Below are positions 1 to 5,969 of a DNA stretch of 36,497 nucleotides, piece after piece; position 1 is the stretch's first letter; each line of letters opens with the position of its first letter. A program made the translations under genes and the position numbers. The notes beneath the pieces are model-generated. The model saw only the letters and a list, made by a program, of their open reading frames with translations. It did no database searches and was not told the origin of the DNA. Source of the DNA: Zhenhengia yiwuensis (GTDB taxonomy: Bacteria; Bacillota; Clostridia; Lachnospirales; Cellulosilyticaceae); the NCBI RefSeq assembly GCF_014384995.1, contig NZ_JACRSY010000032.1:1-36497 (forward strand), given 5' to 3'.

Positions 1-58
1 CTTCAAGAACTAATTTCACTGCAGCAATTTTAAACTGTTTATCATAACTTCTTCTCAT
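1..58 (-). CDS. IS3-family transposase OrfA, N-terminal 19 codons only
   Basis: The reading frame begins with ATG at 58 and gives MRRSYDKQFKIAAVKLVLE, which matches the usual start of the small helix-turn-helix OrfA protein of IS3/IS150 elements (MxRxYxxxFKxxAVxLV). OrfA binds the IS ends and is normally joined to the OrfB integrase by frameshifting. A purine-rich ribosome site (AAAGGTGG) lies 7 bases upstream. The gene runs off the left edge, so nothing can be said about its integrity. Confidence 0.75.
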   Translation of the reverse strand, partial: MRRSYDKQFKIAAVKLVLE

Positions 59-162
59 AAGTAGACCACCTTTCACTATTTTATCTTAACTTTGTGTCTA
101 CTTTATCATACCATGCCCACAGTTTTATTATTTAAACTGTCTACCTTAAGGGGAGCATATCA
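1..162 (-). mobile_element. IS3-family (IS150-group) insertion sequence, partial, left copy
   Basis: The outer end is at about position 162. Read on the minus strand the terminus is TGATATGCTCCCC followed a little further by GTAGACA, the TGNNCTG..CCC form known for IS150-group ends. An orfA-like start follows inside at 58. The rest of the element lies beyond the left edge. The right window end holds a matching terminus (TGAACTGCTACCC...GTAGACA), so the two are probably the left and right ends of the same or closely related IS type in the same orientation. Confidence 0.75.
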
Positions 163-195
163 TCTTTTAATACTCAATGCTTACCTTTTTTATAG
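163..195 (-). terminator. half of a tRNA-Arg terminator, interrupted by the IS
   Basis: Downstream of the tRNA 3'-end remnant the minus strand reads AAAAAAGGTAAGC and then AT-rich DNA until the IS edge at 162. At the intact tRNA the equivalent place carries a hairpin whose first arm is AAGAGGTAAGC and second arm GCTTACCTCTT. The left copy has only a first arm here. The expected second arm is probably beyond the IS, outside the window. Confidence 0.4.
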
Positions 196-233
196 AACAC
201 ACGCGGTAGGATTCGAACCCACGACATTCTGAT
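196..233. repeat. attL: 38-bp copy of the tRNA-Arg 3' end
   Basis: The stretch is identical to 16632-16669 and contains the T-arm, the 3' acceptor strand and part of the anticodon arm of tRNA-Arg. Homology stops just after position 233 (gat then tcg here, gat then ccg at attR), so this is a tRNA remnant and not a gene. Weaker similarity continues outward to about 176, in the terminator region. Confidence 0.9.
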
Positions 234-331
234 TCGTAGAATCAGTTTTTTATCCACTTCAAAACACCCTTCAAACCCTTTATTTTCAACACTTTTATTC
301 ATTCTCTAATATCTAATCTAACAATACCTAT

Positions 332-420
332 TACACATTTTTATTTTTACTACACACTTGTTACACACAAAAAATTGTATCAAAACTTACCTAACAAATT
401 TATTATTCCTACTATACACT
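332..420. promoter_or_regulatory. putative integrase arm-type sites, left end
   Basis: TACACA occurs at 332-337, 351-356 and 362-367, with a TACACT at 414-419. The stretch ACTACACACTT at 349-359 is repeated exactly at 16533-16543 near the other end. Tyrosine integrases with an N-terminal arm-binding domain use such repeats inside both ends. The 234-510 interval has no gene and is otherwise plain AT-rich DNA. Confidence 0.5.
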
Positions 421-495
421 TTACAACTTCAAACATTCTATTCACACTTATTTACATGATACATTTAAAATTATACTTTAATTGTGACCAATATA

Positions 496-504
496 TGCTA
501 TAAT
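496..504 (+). promoter_or_regulatory. extended -10 promoter for a rightward antisense RNA
   Basis: TGCTATAAT is a perfect extended -10 element (TGn plus TATAAT). The -35 region is weak. The start site would be near 511, so the RNA would run through the small gene at 589-762 on the opposite strand. Confidence 0.5.
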
Positions 505-510
505 AAACAT

Positions 511-543
511 AAAAAAAGCACCAGTGCTACCAACACTGATGCT
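511..543 (-). terminator. terminator of the small membrane-peptide gene
   Basis: On the minus strand GCATCAGTG and CACTGGTGC pair around a 7-base loop and are followed by seven T. It lies about 45 bases after the stop codon at 589. Confidence 0.85.
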
Positions 544-588
544 CCCTGAATGTTTTTGTATTCTGGGCTATGAATTTAAAATCACAAC

Positions 589-762
589 TTATCTATTGCG
601 ATTAGAACTGTCATCTTTGCAGGGTGGACAGTTCTTTTCTTTTGTACTGAATTCTATATGTAAGCCTAGAGCTTTTAACTTAAACTTATCTATAAAAGTT
701 CCTTTTCTTGGGTAGATAACTATCGCTATCGCCAATACTATCATTAGTACAGTATCCATCAT
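589..762 (-). CDS. 57-aa single-helix membrane peptide, type I toxin-like
   Basis: The peptide starts MMDTVLMIVLAIAIVIYPRK: one predicted membrane helix (about residues 5-17), then a basic stretch, and a C-terminal tail with a CPPC motif (residues 45-48) and many charged residues. A perfect AGGAGG sits 4 bases before the first ATG and 7 before the second, so the second ATG (759) may be the true start. It has its own promoter, a structured leader and a terminator, and signals for an antisense RNA cover it. Short length, one helix and a charged tail are the usual build of type I toxins such as the TxpA and Fst kinds, but I do not recognise the family by sequence. It lies next to attL, the place for an addiction module. 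The tail CPPC is unusual for such toxins. Confidence 0.65.
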   Translation of the reverse strand: MMDTVLMIVLAIAIVIYPRKGTFIDKFKLKALGLHIEFSTKEKNCPPCKDDSSNRNR

Positions 763-870
763 AGCACCTCCTTTCGGTCTATAAGATAATAACCTTATCC
801 ATAGCCCTTAGGAGGGTAACATACAACCTCCACGCCACCCTTGCGTGGTTTTATTTCCTTGCATAGTATA
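763..870 (-). promoter_or_regulatory. promoter and structured leader of the small membrane peptide
   Basis: The minus strand has a -10 TATACT at 865-870. The leader then forms a strong hairpin (CCACGC/GCGTGG, 832-850) and carries CCCTCCT at 810-816, complementary to the AGGAGG ribosome site at 767-772. Pairing of the two would hide the ribosome site, as in several known type I toxin mRNAs. The leader is about 95 nt. Confidence 0.5.
831..857 (+). terminator. rightward terminator for the antisense RNA
   Basis: On the plus strand CCACGC and GCGTGG pair around 7 bases and are followed directly by TTTTATTT. The same hairpin has no T-tract on the minus strand, so it works rightward only. Confidence 0.65.
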
Positions 871-896
871 GCATATAGCTTAAATAATAAAAAGTG

Positions 897-1619
897 TTAT
901 TCCTTACCTAATGCCTCTAAATACATTTCTAATAAAATACCTCTTAACTCTTTTGATCTTATCAGTTCCCATTCTTTTATTTCACATATCAATTGATAGA
1001 ACTTTTTAATACACCACTCCAATAATTTCCATATTATTGTTCCTACACCTACTACAAAAAATAAAAACATTAACATACTGAATCCATCAGATATAGTTAT
1101 ATCTTTATATATAACTTTCACCTGTTCAGCCCAAACTGGCAATAAAAATACTACTGCTCCTCCTTTTATAACGATATTACTCTTCGACTTCTTAATTATT
1201 TCTTTTTCAATGCTTTCTAATACCATTGATATTTGCTTCTCTGTTTTTACATCATGCATTCTTAAATACTCTTTAAATACTTTTCTATCTAAATCATTTT
1301 TCTTTTCCCATGAATCTATCTTATATACTTCCCTCGCTATTCTCTCTTTTACCTTATCAGTAAATTTTTCATTTATTATTAGAACTACATACATGACTCC
1401 AAGTGCTACTATTTCGCTTACACTTCCTATTAATATCCACTCCCTCTTTTTCAATATGAAATAAGCTCCTATAAACATACTTGCTAACAATATACCTGCT
1501 ATTATAGGGCCTGAATAAAATTTCACCTTCTCTTCTTTGCTCATATATCTTCTCCATCTATATTTAGGATCCATTCTCTTTTTATACTCATTCAAATACT
1601 TGTTATGATAATCATTCAT
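897..1619 (-). CDS. 240-aa membrane protein of unknown function
   Basis: I do not recognise a family. Four hydrophobic segments are visible: around residues 36-52, 57-80, 145-165 and 182-200. The region between helices 2 and 3 is strongly charged (KERIAREVYKIDSWEKK and following) and could be a cytoplasmic helical segment. The ribosome site GAAAGGATAA precedes ATG 1619. It follows the RinA-like gene after a terminator hairpin and is the last larger gene before attL, a usual place for accessory cargo in satellites and prophages. A membrane effector of phage defence is possible but nothing in the sequence proves it. Confidence 0.7.
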   Translation of the reverse strand: MNDYHNKYLNEYKKRMDPKYRWRRYMSKEEKVKFYSGPIIAGILLASMFIGAYFILKKREWILIGSVSEIVALGVMYVVLIINEKFTDKVKERIAREVYKIDSWEKKNDLDRKVFKEYLRMHDVKTEKQISMVLESIEKEIIKKSKSNIVIKGGAVVFLLPVWAEQVKVIYKDITISDGFSMLMFLFFVVGVGTIIWKLLEWCIKKFYQLICEIKEWELIRSKELRGILLEMYLEALGKE

Positions 1620-1659
1620 AGTTATTTATCCTTTCAAAATATTTTTTATACTATTATAC

Positions 1660-1692
1660 AAAAAAATAACACCCTATTACTAGAGTGCTATT
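1660..1692 (-). terminator. terminator overlapping the end of the RinA-like gene
   Basis: On the minus strand AATAGCACTC and GGGTGTTATT pair (with wobble pairs) and are followed by seven T. The hairpin includes the last codons of the gene that ends at 1680. TATAAT directly after it may restart transcription of the membrane protein gene. Confidence 0.7.
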
Positions 1693-2129
1693 ACTGGTAT
1701 TAAATATGGTCTTAATTCTTTTAATATCTTATCTTTTCTTTTATATAAAGCTGTTTTAGCCAAATTATATTGTAATGCTATATGTTCTATTTTTATATTC
1801 TCCCAATATCTTAATTGAATGAACTCAATACTCTCTGCATCTAATAGACTTATCGCATTCTCTATCTTCTGTATATGTCGCTCCTTACTCCTAATAAGCC
1901 TTATTATATGTTCTGCTTTATCCTTTAAACTTCCCTCTCTCCCTATAAATTCATTCTCTACAGCTGAGTTAAATATATAAGCCGGACCACCTGTATCCGG
2001 TGCTCCACTCTCTCCATAAACCCTTATTACTTCCGTAATCTCTTCTAAATCTATGTATAAGTTTTTCACTTCTATTTTTAGGCTTGGATAATTATATAAT
2101 ATGTTTTCTAATTCTTTATACTGAGCCAT
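1680..2129 (-). CDS. RinA/ArpU-like phage transcriptional regulator
   Basis: The 149-aa protein ends in a sigma-region-4-like helix-turn-helix (about residues 100-140: IEFIQLRYWENIKIEHIAL followed by KTALYKRKDKILKELRPYL). This C-terminal pattern is typical of the RinA, ArpU and related regulators that switch on late or packaging genes in Firmicutes phages. The N-terminal half has predicted helices with a Gly/Pro-rich stretch (GESGAPDTGGPAY) often seen in this family. GGGGGATTT precedes ATG 2129. In phages this gene stands just before the small terminase gene; here a membrane protein follows instead, so its target may be a helper phage or the element itself. Confidence 0.75.
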   Translation of the reverse strand: MAQYKELENILYNYPSLKIEVKNLYIDLEEITEVIRVYGESGAPDTGGPAYIFNSAVENEFIGREGSLKDKAEHIIRLIRSKERHIQKIENAISLLDAESIEFIQLRYWENIKIEHIALQYNLAKTALYKRKDKILKELRPYLIPVIAL

Positions 2130-2177
2130 AAATCCCCCTTTATTATTATGTCTACACTATGTACTTACTAAATCACT

Positions 2178-2549
2178 CTAATCTACTTGTATTTTACAAA
2201 ACCCCTCTGCTCCTCTTATACCAAACAACATAATACATAAGCTGGCCAACGCTTTACGAGTTTTATTATCTAATTCCTGTATTTTGACCTTCTCTAACTT
2301 TTCCATTTTTCTTATGCTCTTCTTTGATACAATATACTTCTTCCTAAGTAAACTCCCCTTATCTTCTAAAATATCTAGTATATCATCTACATACTTTATA
2401 ATTTCTAAATTATGCTTAATACATGCTATTGTCTTTTCTCTAGTGCTACCCTTTTCTATCTTTACTCTATTCATTAGTTGAAGGGTCTCATGCTTTTTTA
2501 TATTGTAGCCCTTTAATAAATTAATAGTATGCCGTTCAAAATAATTCAT
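2178..2549 (-). CDS. 123-aa helical protein of unknown function in the sigma operon
   Basis: The protein is almost entirely helical and highly charged (MNYFERHTINLLKGYNIKKH at the start, then KIEKGSTREKTIACIKHNL). No motif could be assigned. Its ribosome site GGGAGGGG overlaps the stop region of the sigma-factor gene 14 bases upstream, so the two are co-transcribed and probably translated in step. It could be a partner of the sigma factor or of the RinA-like protein, but this is inferred from position only. Confidence 0.7.
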   Translation of the reverse strand: MNYFERHTINLLKGYNIKKHETLQLMNRVKIEKGSTREKTIACIKHNLEIIKYVDDILDILEDKGSLLRKKYIVSKKSIRKMEKLEKVKIQELDNKTRKALASLCIMLFGIRGAEGFCKIQVD

Positions 2550-2563
2550 CTCTCTTCCCCTCC

Positions 2564-3310
2564 CTATATTGCTAGATTTAATAACTGACTTATTTCATTA
2601 TCTAAGTCTCTGATAAAATCCCATCTTACATTTCCTGTATCATATGCTCTTCCTTTTCTAATATATCCTTGTTCGGCTATTCTCACTCTTCCCCATTTGC
2701 TTTTTCGAATCTCCCTAAACGCCTTTATTTCTATCTGCCTTATCTTATGTCTTGTCTCCCCTAGTACCTTCCCTATCTCTTCATATGTATAGCATTTCCC
2801 ATCACTAAATCCATATCTAAGCCTAACTATTTGTAATGCCTTAGGATTAATATTTTTACTACTCACAAGCATCTTCTCCACCTGCTTATAATCTTCCTTG
2901 TTTGCTATACTCTCTTCTATACCTGGATAAATATCCTCGTCAGCTAACGTCTCTTGCAGTTCTATGTCATTATCAATGCCTGGTACCATAGTATTTAAAC
3001 TATAAACTTGCATGCTCTTATTATTTATCTTATTTCTTGTAGGGTACATGAACCGATGCATAGCCTTATATATCCAATAGTACGCATACGTAATAAAAAC
3101 TGCTTCCGTCTCTTCATTATATTTTTCTACAGCTTTTATTAATCCTATATACCCCTCTTGAATTAAGTCCTCTTGATCTATAGCATTATCACGACCAGTA
3201 AAGAACCGTTTGGCCACTTTATAGATAAGTGCTTTATTTTGTTCTAGAAGCAGTTGTAAACTCTCACTATTACCTTGCTTATATAATTGTATCAACTCTT
3301 CATTAGTCAT
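2564..3310 (-). CDS. element-encoded sigma-70 family RNA polymerase sigma factor
   Basis: The 248-aa protein has a sigma region 2: QEDLIQEGYIGLIKAVEKY at about residues 46-64, then FITYAYYWIYKAMHRFMYP (core-binding and -10 recognition). It also has a region 4 helix-turn-helix, YTYEEIGKVLGETRHKIRQI, near residues 174-193. Region 1 is absent and region 3 is short or missing, as in alternative sigma factors. The last 50 residues are an extra tail. RBS AGAGGAAG lies 7 bases before ATG 3310. The gene has its own promoter and a leader RNA with an intrinsic terminator. It probably directs RNA polymerase to promoters of the element or of a helper phage. Sporulation-type sigma factors are similar, but the phage-like context argues for an element gene. 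Confidence 0.85.
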   Translation of the reverse strand: MTNEELIQLYKQGNSESLQLLLEQNKALIYKVAKRFFTGRDNAIDQEDLIQEGYIGLIKAVEKYNEETEAVFITYAYYWIYKAMHRFMYPTRNKINNKSMQVYSLNTMVPGIDNDIELQETLADEDIYPGIEESIANKEDYKQVEKMLVSSKNINPKALQIVRLRYGFSDGKCYTYEEIGKVLGETRHKIRQIEIKAFREIRKSKWGRVRIAEQGYIRKGRAYDTGNVRWDFIRDLDNEISQLLNLAI

Positions 3311-3334
3311 TTATTCACTTCCTCTTATCCTCAA

Positions 3335-3453
3335 TAAAAAAACAGCCATAAGAAATAACTAAGCTCGCAATTTTGCGTAGTCAATCATTTCCCATGCCTG
3401 TTATAGCTTCCCTCAAAAGACTATTTTGAGAGGGTACTTCTCATTATTCATTT
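3335..3453 (-). ncRNA. leader RNA 1 (attenuator-like) of the sigma-factor gene
   Basis: Read on the minus strand, a hairpin made by CCCTCTCAAAA and CTTTTGAGGG (3410-3434) is followed by GGAAGC. Next comes a long stem-loop whose outer arms (3387-3401 and 3342-3356) pair over 15 positions with one mismatch and end in seven T. This terminator lies about 25 bases before the sigma start codon. A second copy of the design stands at 7818-7968 and shares GAAGTACCCTCT, AGGGAAGC and the terminator form. Leader, terminator, then gene is the layout of riboswitches and antitermination sites; I do not recognise the class. Confidence 0.65.
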
Positions 3454-3459
3454 AATTTA

Positions 3460-3468
3460 ATTGTACCA
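3460..3468 (-). promoter_or_regulatory. extended -10 promoter of leader RNA 1 and the sigma gene
   Basis: TGGTACAAT on the minus strand is an extended -10 element. A TTGACA at 3492-3497 is too far away (about 29 bp before TACAAT) for a normal -35. The equivalent promoter of leader RNA 2 has TGGTATAAT. Confidence 0.55.
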
Positions 3469-3528
3469 TACCACCTAAACTAAGTACATTTACTTGTCAA
3501 ATAACTATTTGTTATACACATAGCTTCT

Positions 3529-4179
3529 CTATTTTATATAATTGTTTAGCTCTTCTACTAGTTTATAAACACTAGTACTAGGATTTTGATGATGTACTAT
3601 CCCTATATTGCTACACTTACTCTCTAGTTTTTTAGCATTTTTAATTGCAGTAAGTTGTTTTCCTAACAGTAACTCACAAATATTATGTGTATTTTTCTTA
3701 TATGCTATTCCATATTCTTTTTTCATTAAATTATCTAACTTATTAAATACCAAACCTCTTGGCATTTCGTTGTCAAAATATTGGAAATGCAATAAATACC
3801 AAACTTCAAAACATTCATTACTGTATGCTACTTTAATATTATTCTTATGAGCTAATTCAAATGCTTGATTATATGTAGAAATCTCAAAACTATCTCTATC
3901 AAACACACACCATACTTGGTCGAATATTATCTGTTTTTCTTTTTCTATTTTTTTCTTAATAGCTATAGCTTCTCTTACTAGACTTAATGTATTTTTACCT
4001 TCCCCACATATATCAATATTAATTTCTTGCTTACAATTTTCCTTATACCATTCAAAATAATTAGGTTCTGTTCTAGCTCCCTCACAGACTATCAATATAT
4101 AGGGCAAGACCTTTTTTCTTTTACGTTTCCTTTCTAATTCCTTATCTTTTCTCTTATGATGAAGATTATCCGTTCCCAT
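3529..4179 (-). CDS. rloB: RloB-like protein (TOPRIM-like, putative defence nuclease)
   Basis: The 216-aa protein begins with a basic stretch and then YILIVCEGARTEPNYF (about residues 27-42), the CEGxxTE signature of the RloB family. A DxD pair, CVFDRDSF (D94, D96), and NECFEVWYLLHF (about 121-132) follow, which is also typical. Glu33 and the DxD residues fit the acidic residues of a TOPRIM-type nuclease site. It starts 16 bases after rloA with its own GAAGGAG. RloA/RloB pairs were first named in restriction loci of Campylobacter jejuni and are built like the PARIS AriA/AriB pair (ABC-type ATPase with TOPRIM nuclease), so an anti-phage function is likely. No restriction or methylase gene is nearby. 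Confidence 0.85.
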   Translation of the reverse strand: MGTDNLHHKRKDKELERKRKRKKVLPYILIVCEGARTEPNYFEWYKENCKQEINIDICGEGKNTLSLVREAIAIKKKIEKEKQIIFDQVWCVFDRDSFEISTYNQAFELAHKNNIKVAYSNECFEVWYLLHFQYFDNEMPRGLVFNKLDNLMKKEYGIAYKKNTHNICELLLGKQLTAIKNAKKLESKCSNIGIVHHQNPSTSVYKLVEELNNYIK

Positions 4180-4195
4180 TTACTATTCTCCTTCA

Positions 4196-5491
4196 TTAAA
4201 GTCTAAGGTATGGAATGGCTCCATATCTTCCCCTTAAGTAATCTTTATCTAACAATGCATCTTTTCGTACATGCTCTTCAAAATCTATTAATGCAGTTAA
4301 TTCAGATTCACCATATTCATTTTTCTCTACAAACCAAAATTGGTCTCTCCTAAAGCTTTTATCTCCTAAAATATTGACATCATGTGTGGTCATAATAAAT
4401 TGAGCATCTTTGTTAATTTGATTTTTTACAATAAATCTTAGCAATCCTAGTACAAGCTTAGTATGTAAACTATTTTGAATCTCATCAATAAACAGAACTC
4501 CTCCACTGAAGATAGTATCAATGATAGGTCCTGCTAACTCAAATATTTTTCGGGTTCCTCTTGATTCCATGTTAAATTTACATGTTTCTAAGCTAACTAT
4601 TTTTTTATTTTCATCGTATTTCTTATGTACTGTGGATACATGTTGAGCAATTATCTCTAACCTCTTATCCTCATTATCCTGTGCTACTTCCTCCTGCAGC
4701 TCATCTAATAACTTTCTAGCTATCTTCATTGGTAGTTTATCGATAATCTTCTCTAAACTAACATTTTCATCTTCTAAAATAATATCCTCAATACCTACAT
4801 CTATCCCCTTAATTAAGTCCATTAAAACTTGTCGTTGTTGTTCATATTTATTTCCCTCATTTTTTAAAATACTCAAGGTAGTGTTAACATATTTATCGTC
4901 TAGACTTGAAATTATATGTACATTCCTAAACCATTTAATTAATTCATTTGAAATTTCTCCATTAAACTGGGCACATACAGAAAGGAATAATGCATTCTCT
5001 CTCACTGCACTTTGATAATTCCTTCCTTCTTTAAATTTTTCCCCTAAGCTGATTTTCTGACCTTCTCTTATAAATAGCTTAGACTCTCTGGAACTATAAC
5101 GTGCAAATAACCATTCACTTACTATTTTTTCTTTGCAAGCTTCAAATCCATATCTATAAATAACCCCTTTTTGATTAAAAACTACTTCTAATAAAGATGG
5201 TTCATTTTCAGTTAAAGTACTAAATTTAAAAGGATTTACTTTAATTTTTTCTCCTTGTTGGGTATCTTTTGATGAATTAATAACAAACCACTTTAAAAAT
5301 GTTATAGCTTGTAGTATATTACTTTTCCCCGAAGCATTTGCTCCATAAATTATAGAATTTTTAAGAATATTATGTTTCCCTACTTGTTTCACCTGTTCTT
5401 TTTCATTAGTAGCATCTTTTGATGCAATCATACTAAGTACATTTTCTTCTTTAAAGGATGCAAAATTTTTAATAGTTAATTCGATTAACAT
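4196..5491 (-). CDS. rloA: RloA-like AAA_15/ABC-type ATPase, putative defence sensor
   Basis: The 431-aa protein starts MLIELTIKNFASFKEE, as SMC/ABC-like AAA_15 ATPases do. Walker A is GANASGKS (residues 50-57), an ABC-signature-like ESRGT lies near 309, Walker B is GGVLFIDE (330-337), and the switch histidine is in TTHD (368-371). The end carries YLRGRYGAIP, a typical RloA-type finish. The middle (about 200-300) is charged and probably coiled. A good AGGAGG precedes ATG 5491. By analogy with related ATPase-nuclease pairs, the ATPase would sense infection and release or activate the RloB nuclease. That role is inferred from family knowledge, not visible here. Confidence 0.85.
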   Translation of the reverse strand: MLIELTIKNFASFKEENVLSMIASKDATNEKEQVKQVGKHNILKNSIIYGANASGKSNILQAITFLKWFVINSSKDTQQGEKIKVNPFKFSTLTENEPSLLEVVFNQKGVIYRYGFEACKEKIVSEWLFARYSSRESKLFIREGQKISLGEKFKEGRNYQSAVRENALFLSVCAQFNGEISNELIKWFRNVHIISSLDDKYVNTTLSILKNEGNKYEQQRQVLMDLIKGIDVGIEDIILEDENVSLEKIIDKLPMKIARKLLDELQEEVAQDNEDKRLEIIAQHVSTVHKKYDENKKIVSLETCKFNMESRGTRKIFELAGPIIDTIFSGGVLFIDEIQNSLHTKLVLGLLRFIVKNQINKDAQFIMTTHDVNILGDKSFRRDQFWFVEKNEYGESELTALIDFEEHVRKDALLDKDYLRGRYGAIPYLRL

Positions 5492-5513
5492 ATGTTACCT
5501 CCTTAATTCCTTA

Positions 5514-5550
5514 TTTAAAAAGCTATACTACATCATAGTAGCATAGCTTT
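5514..5550 (-). terminator. hairpin in the leader of rloA
   Basis: The arms at 5519-5531 and 5538-5550 pair perfectly on the minus strand with one G-U pair. On the plus strand that pair would be an A-C mismatch, which points to leftward transcription. A short T-run follows. It lies about 25 bases before rloA and after the 53-aa gene, so it may end that transcript or attenuate rloAB. Confidence 0.55.
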
Positions 5551-5614
5551 AGATTTAAAACATTATTTTTGTGATTTTTTTTCATTTTTTCTAATTTAAA
5601 TCCGTTTTTTATAA

Positions 5615-5776
5615 TCAATATGGTTGAGAAAATTTTTCTGGAATATATTCATATTCAAATCTATCTTTCGATAATCTCCCATCTGTATGGTAGCAAGTTA
5701 GTATCTTAAAAATTTTTTTCTCTACCTCATCATATTCGTATTCGATTCCCCACTTTAAGTCTTTAACCTTTTTCAT
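5615..5776 (-). CDS. 53-aa protein upstream of rloA, unknown
   Basis: The peptide starts MKKVKDLKWGIEYEYDEVEK and ends in SQPY. It is acidic and rich in Tyr, without membrane helix or Cys pairs. GAAGGTGAAG stands a few bases before ATG 5776. The amino acid composition looks protein-like and the frame is clean. It precedes rloA on the same strand with a hairpin in between, so it may be a control peptide of that locus or an unrelated small gene. No family is recognised. Confidence 0.55.
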   Translation of the reverse strand: MKKVKDLKWGIEYEYDEVEKKIFKILTCYHTDGRLSKDRFEYEYIPEKFSQPY

Positions 5777-5845
5777 CTTTACTTCACCTTCATTTAAAAG
5801 TTATTAAATTATATTCATATTTTTCTCTTTCTAATCATTTCTTTC

Positions 5846-5893
5846 AAAAAAGCTCTTGATGCAAGTACCAACCAATACCTATATCAAGAGCTT
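5846..5893 (-). terminator. leftward terminator
   Basis: On the minus strand AAGCTCTTGAT and ATCAAGAGCTT pair around a 22-base loop and are followed by a T-run. It would end transcripts that come through the repeat-rich region from about 6736. Confidence 0.8.
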
Positions 5894-5969
5894 CAAAAAT
5901 GTCTTTATTCATTAATCTTATCTCTTTAAGTACTTTTCATTAATAAAATTAACACGTCCTTATTAATAT

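Larger units (their letters stand above)
511..857 (+). ncRNA. candidate antisense RNA to the small membrane-peptide gene
   Basis: A rightward transcript from the promoter at 496-504 to the terminator at 831-857 would be about 345 nt and would cover the complete 589-762 gene, its ribosome site and its leader. The arrangement matches type I toxin-antitoxin loci, where an antisense RNA silences a short hydrophobic peptide. Only promoter and terminator signals support it. Confidence 0.4.

Noticed and set aside
524..715. 63-codon plus-strand frame opposite the small membrane peptide
   Set aside because: It lacks a ribosome site and lies on the antisense strand of a gene with strong translation signals.
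897..3310. Terminase or other packaging genes near the RinA-like regulator
   Set aside because: None of the neighbouring proteins shows Walker motifs or other terminase, portal or capsid features.
3492..3497. TTGACA as the -35 box of the sigma leader promoter
   Set aside because: It is about 29 bp from TACAAT, too far for a standard promoter; the extended -10 is the better explanation.
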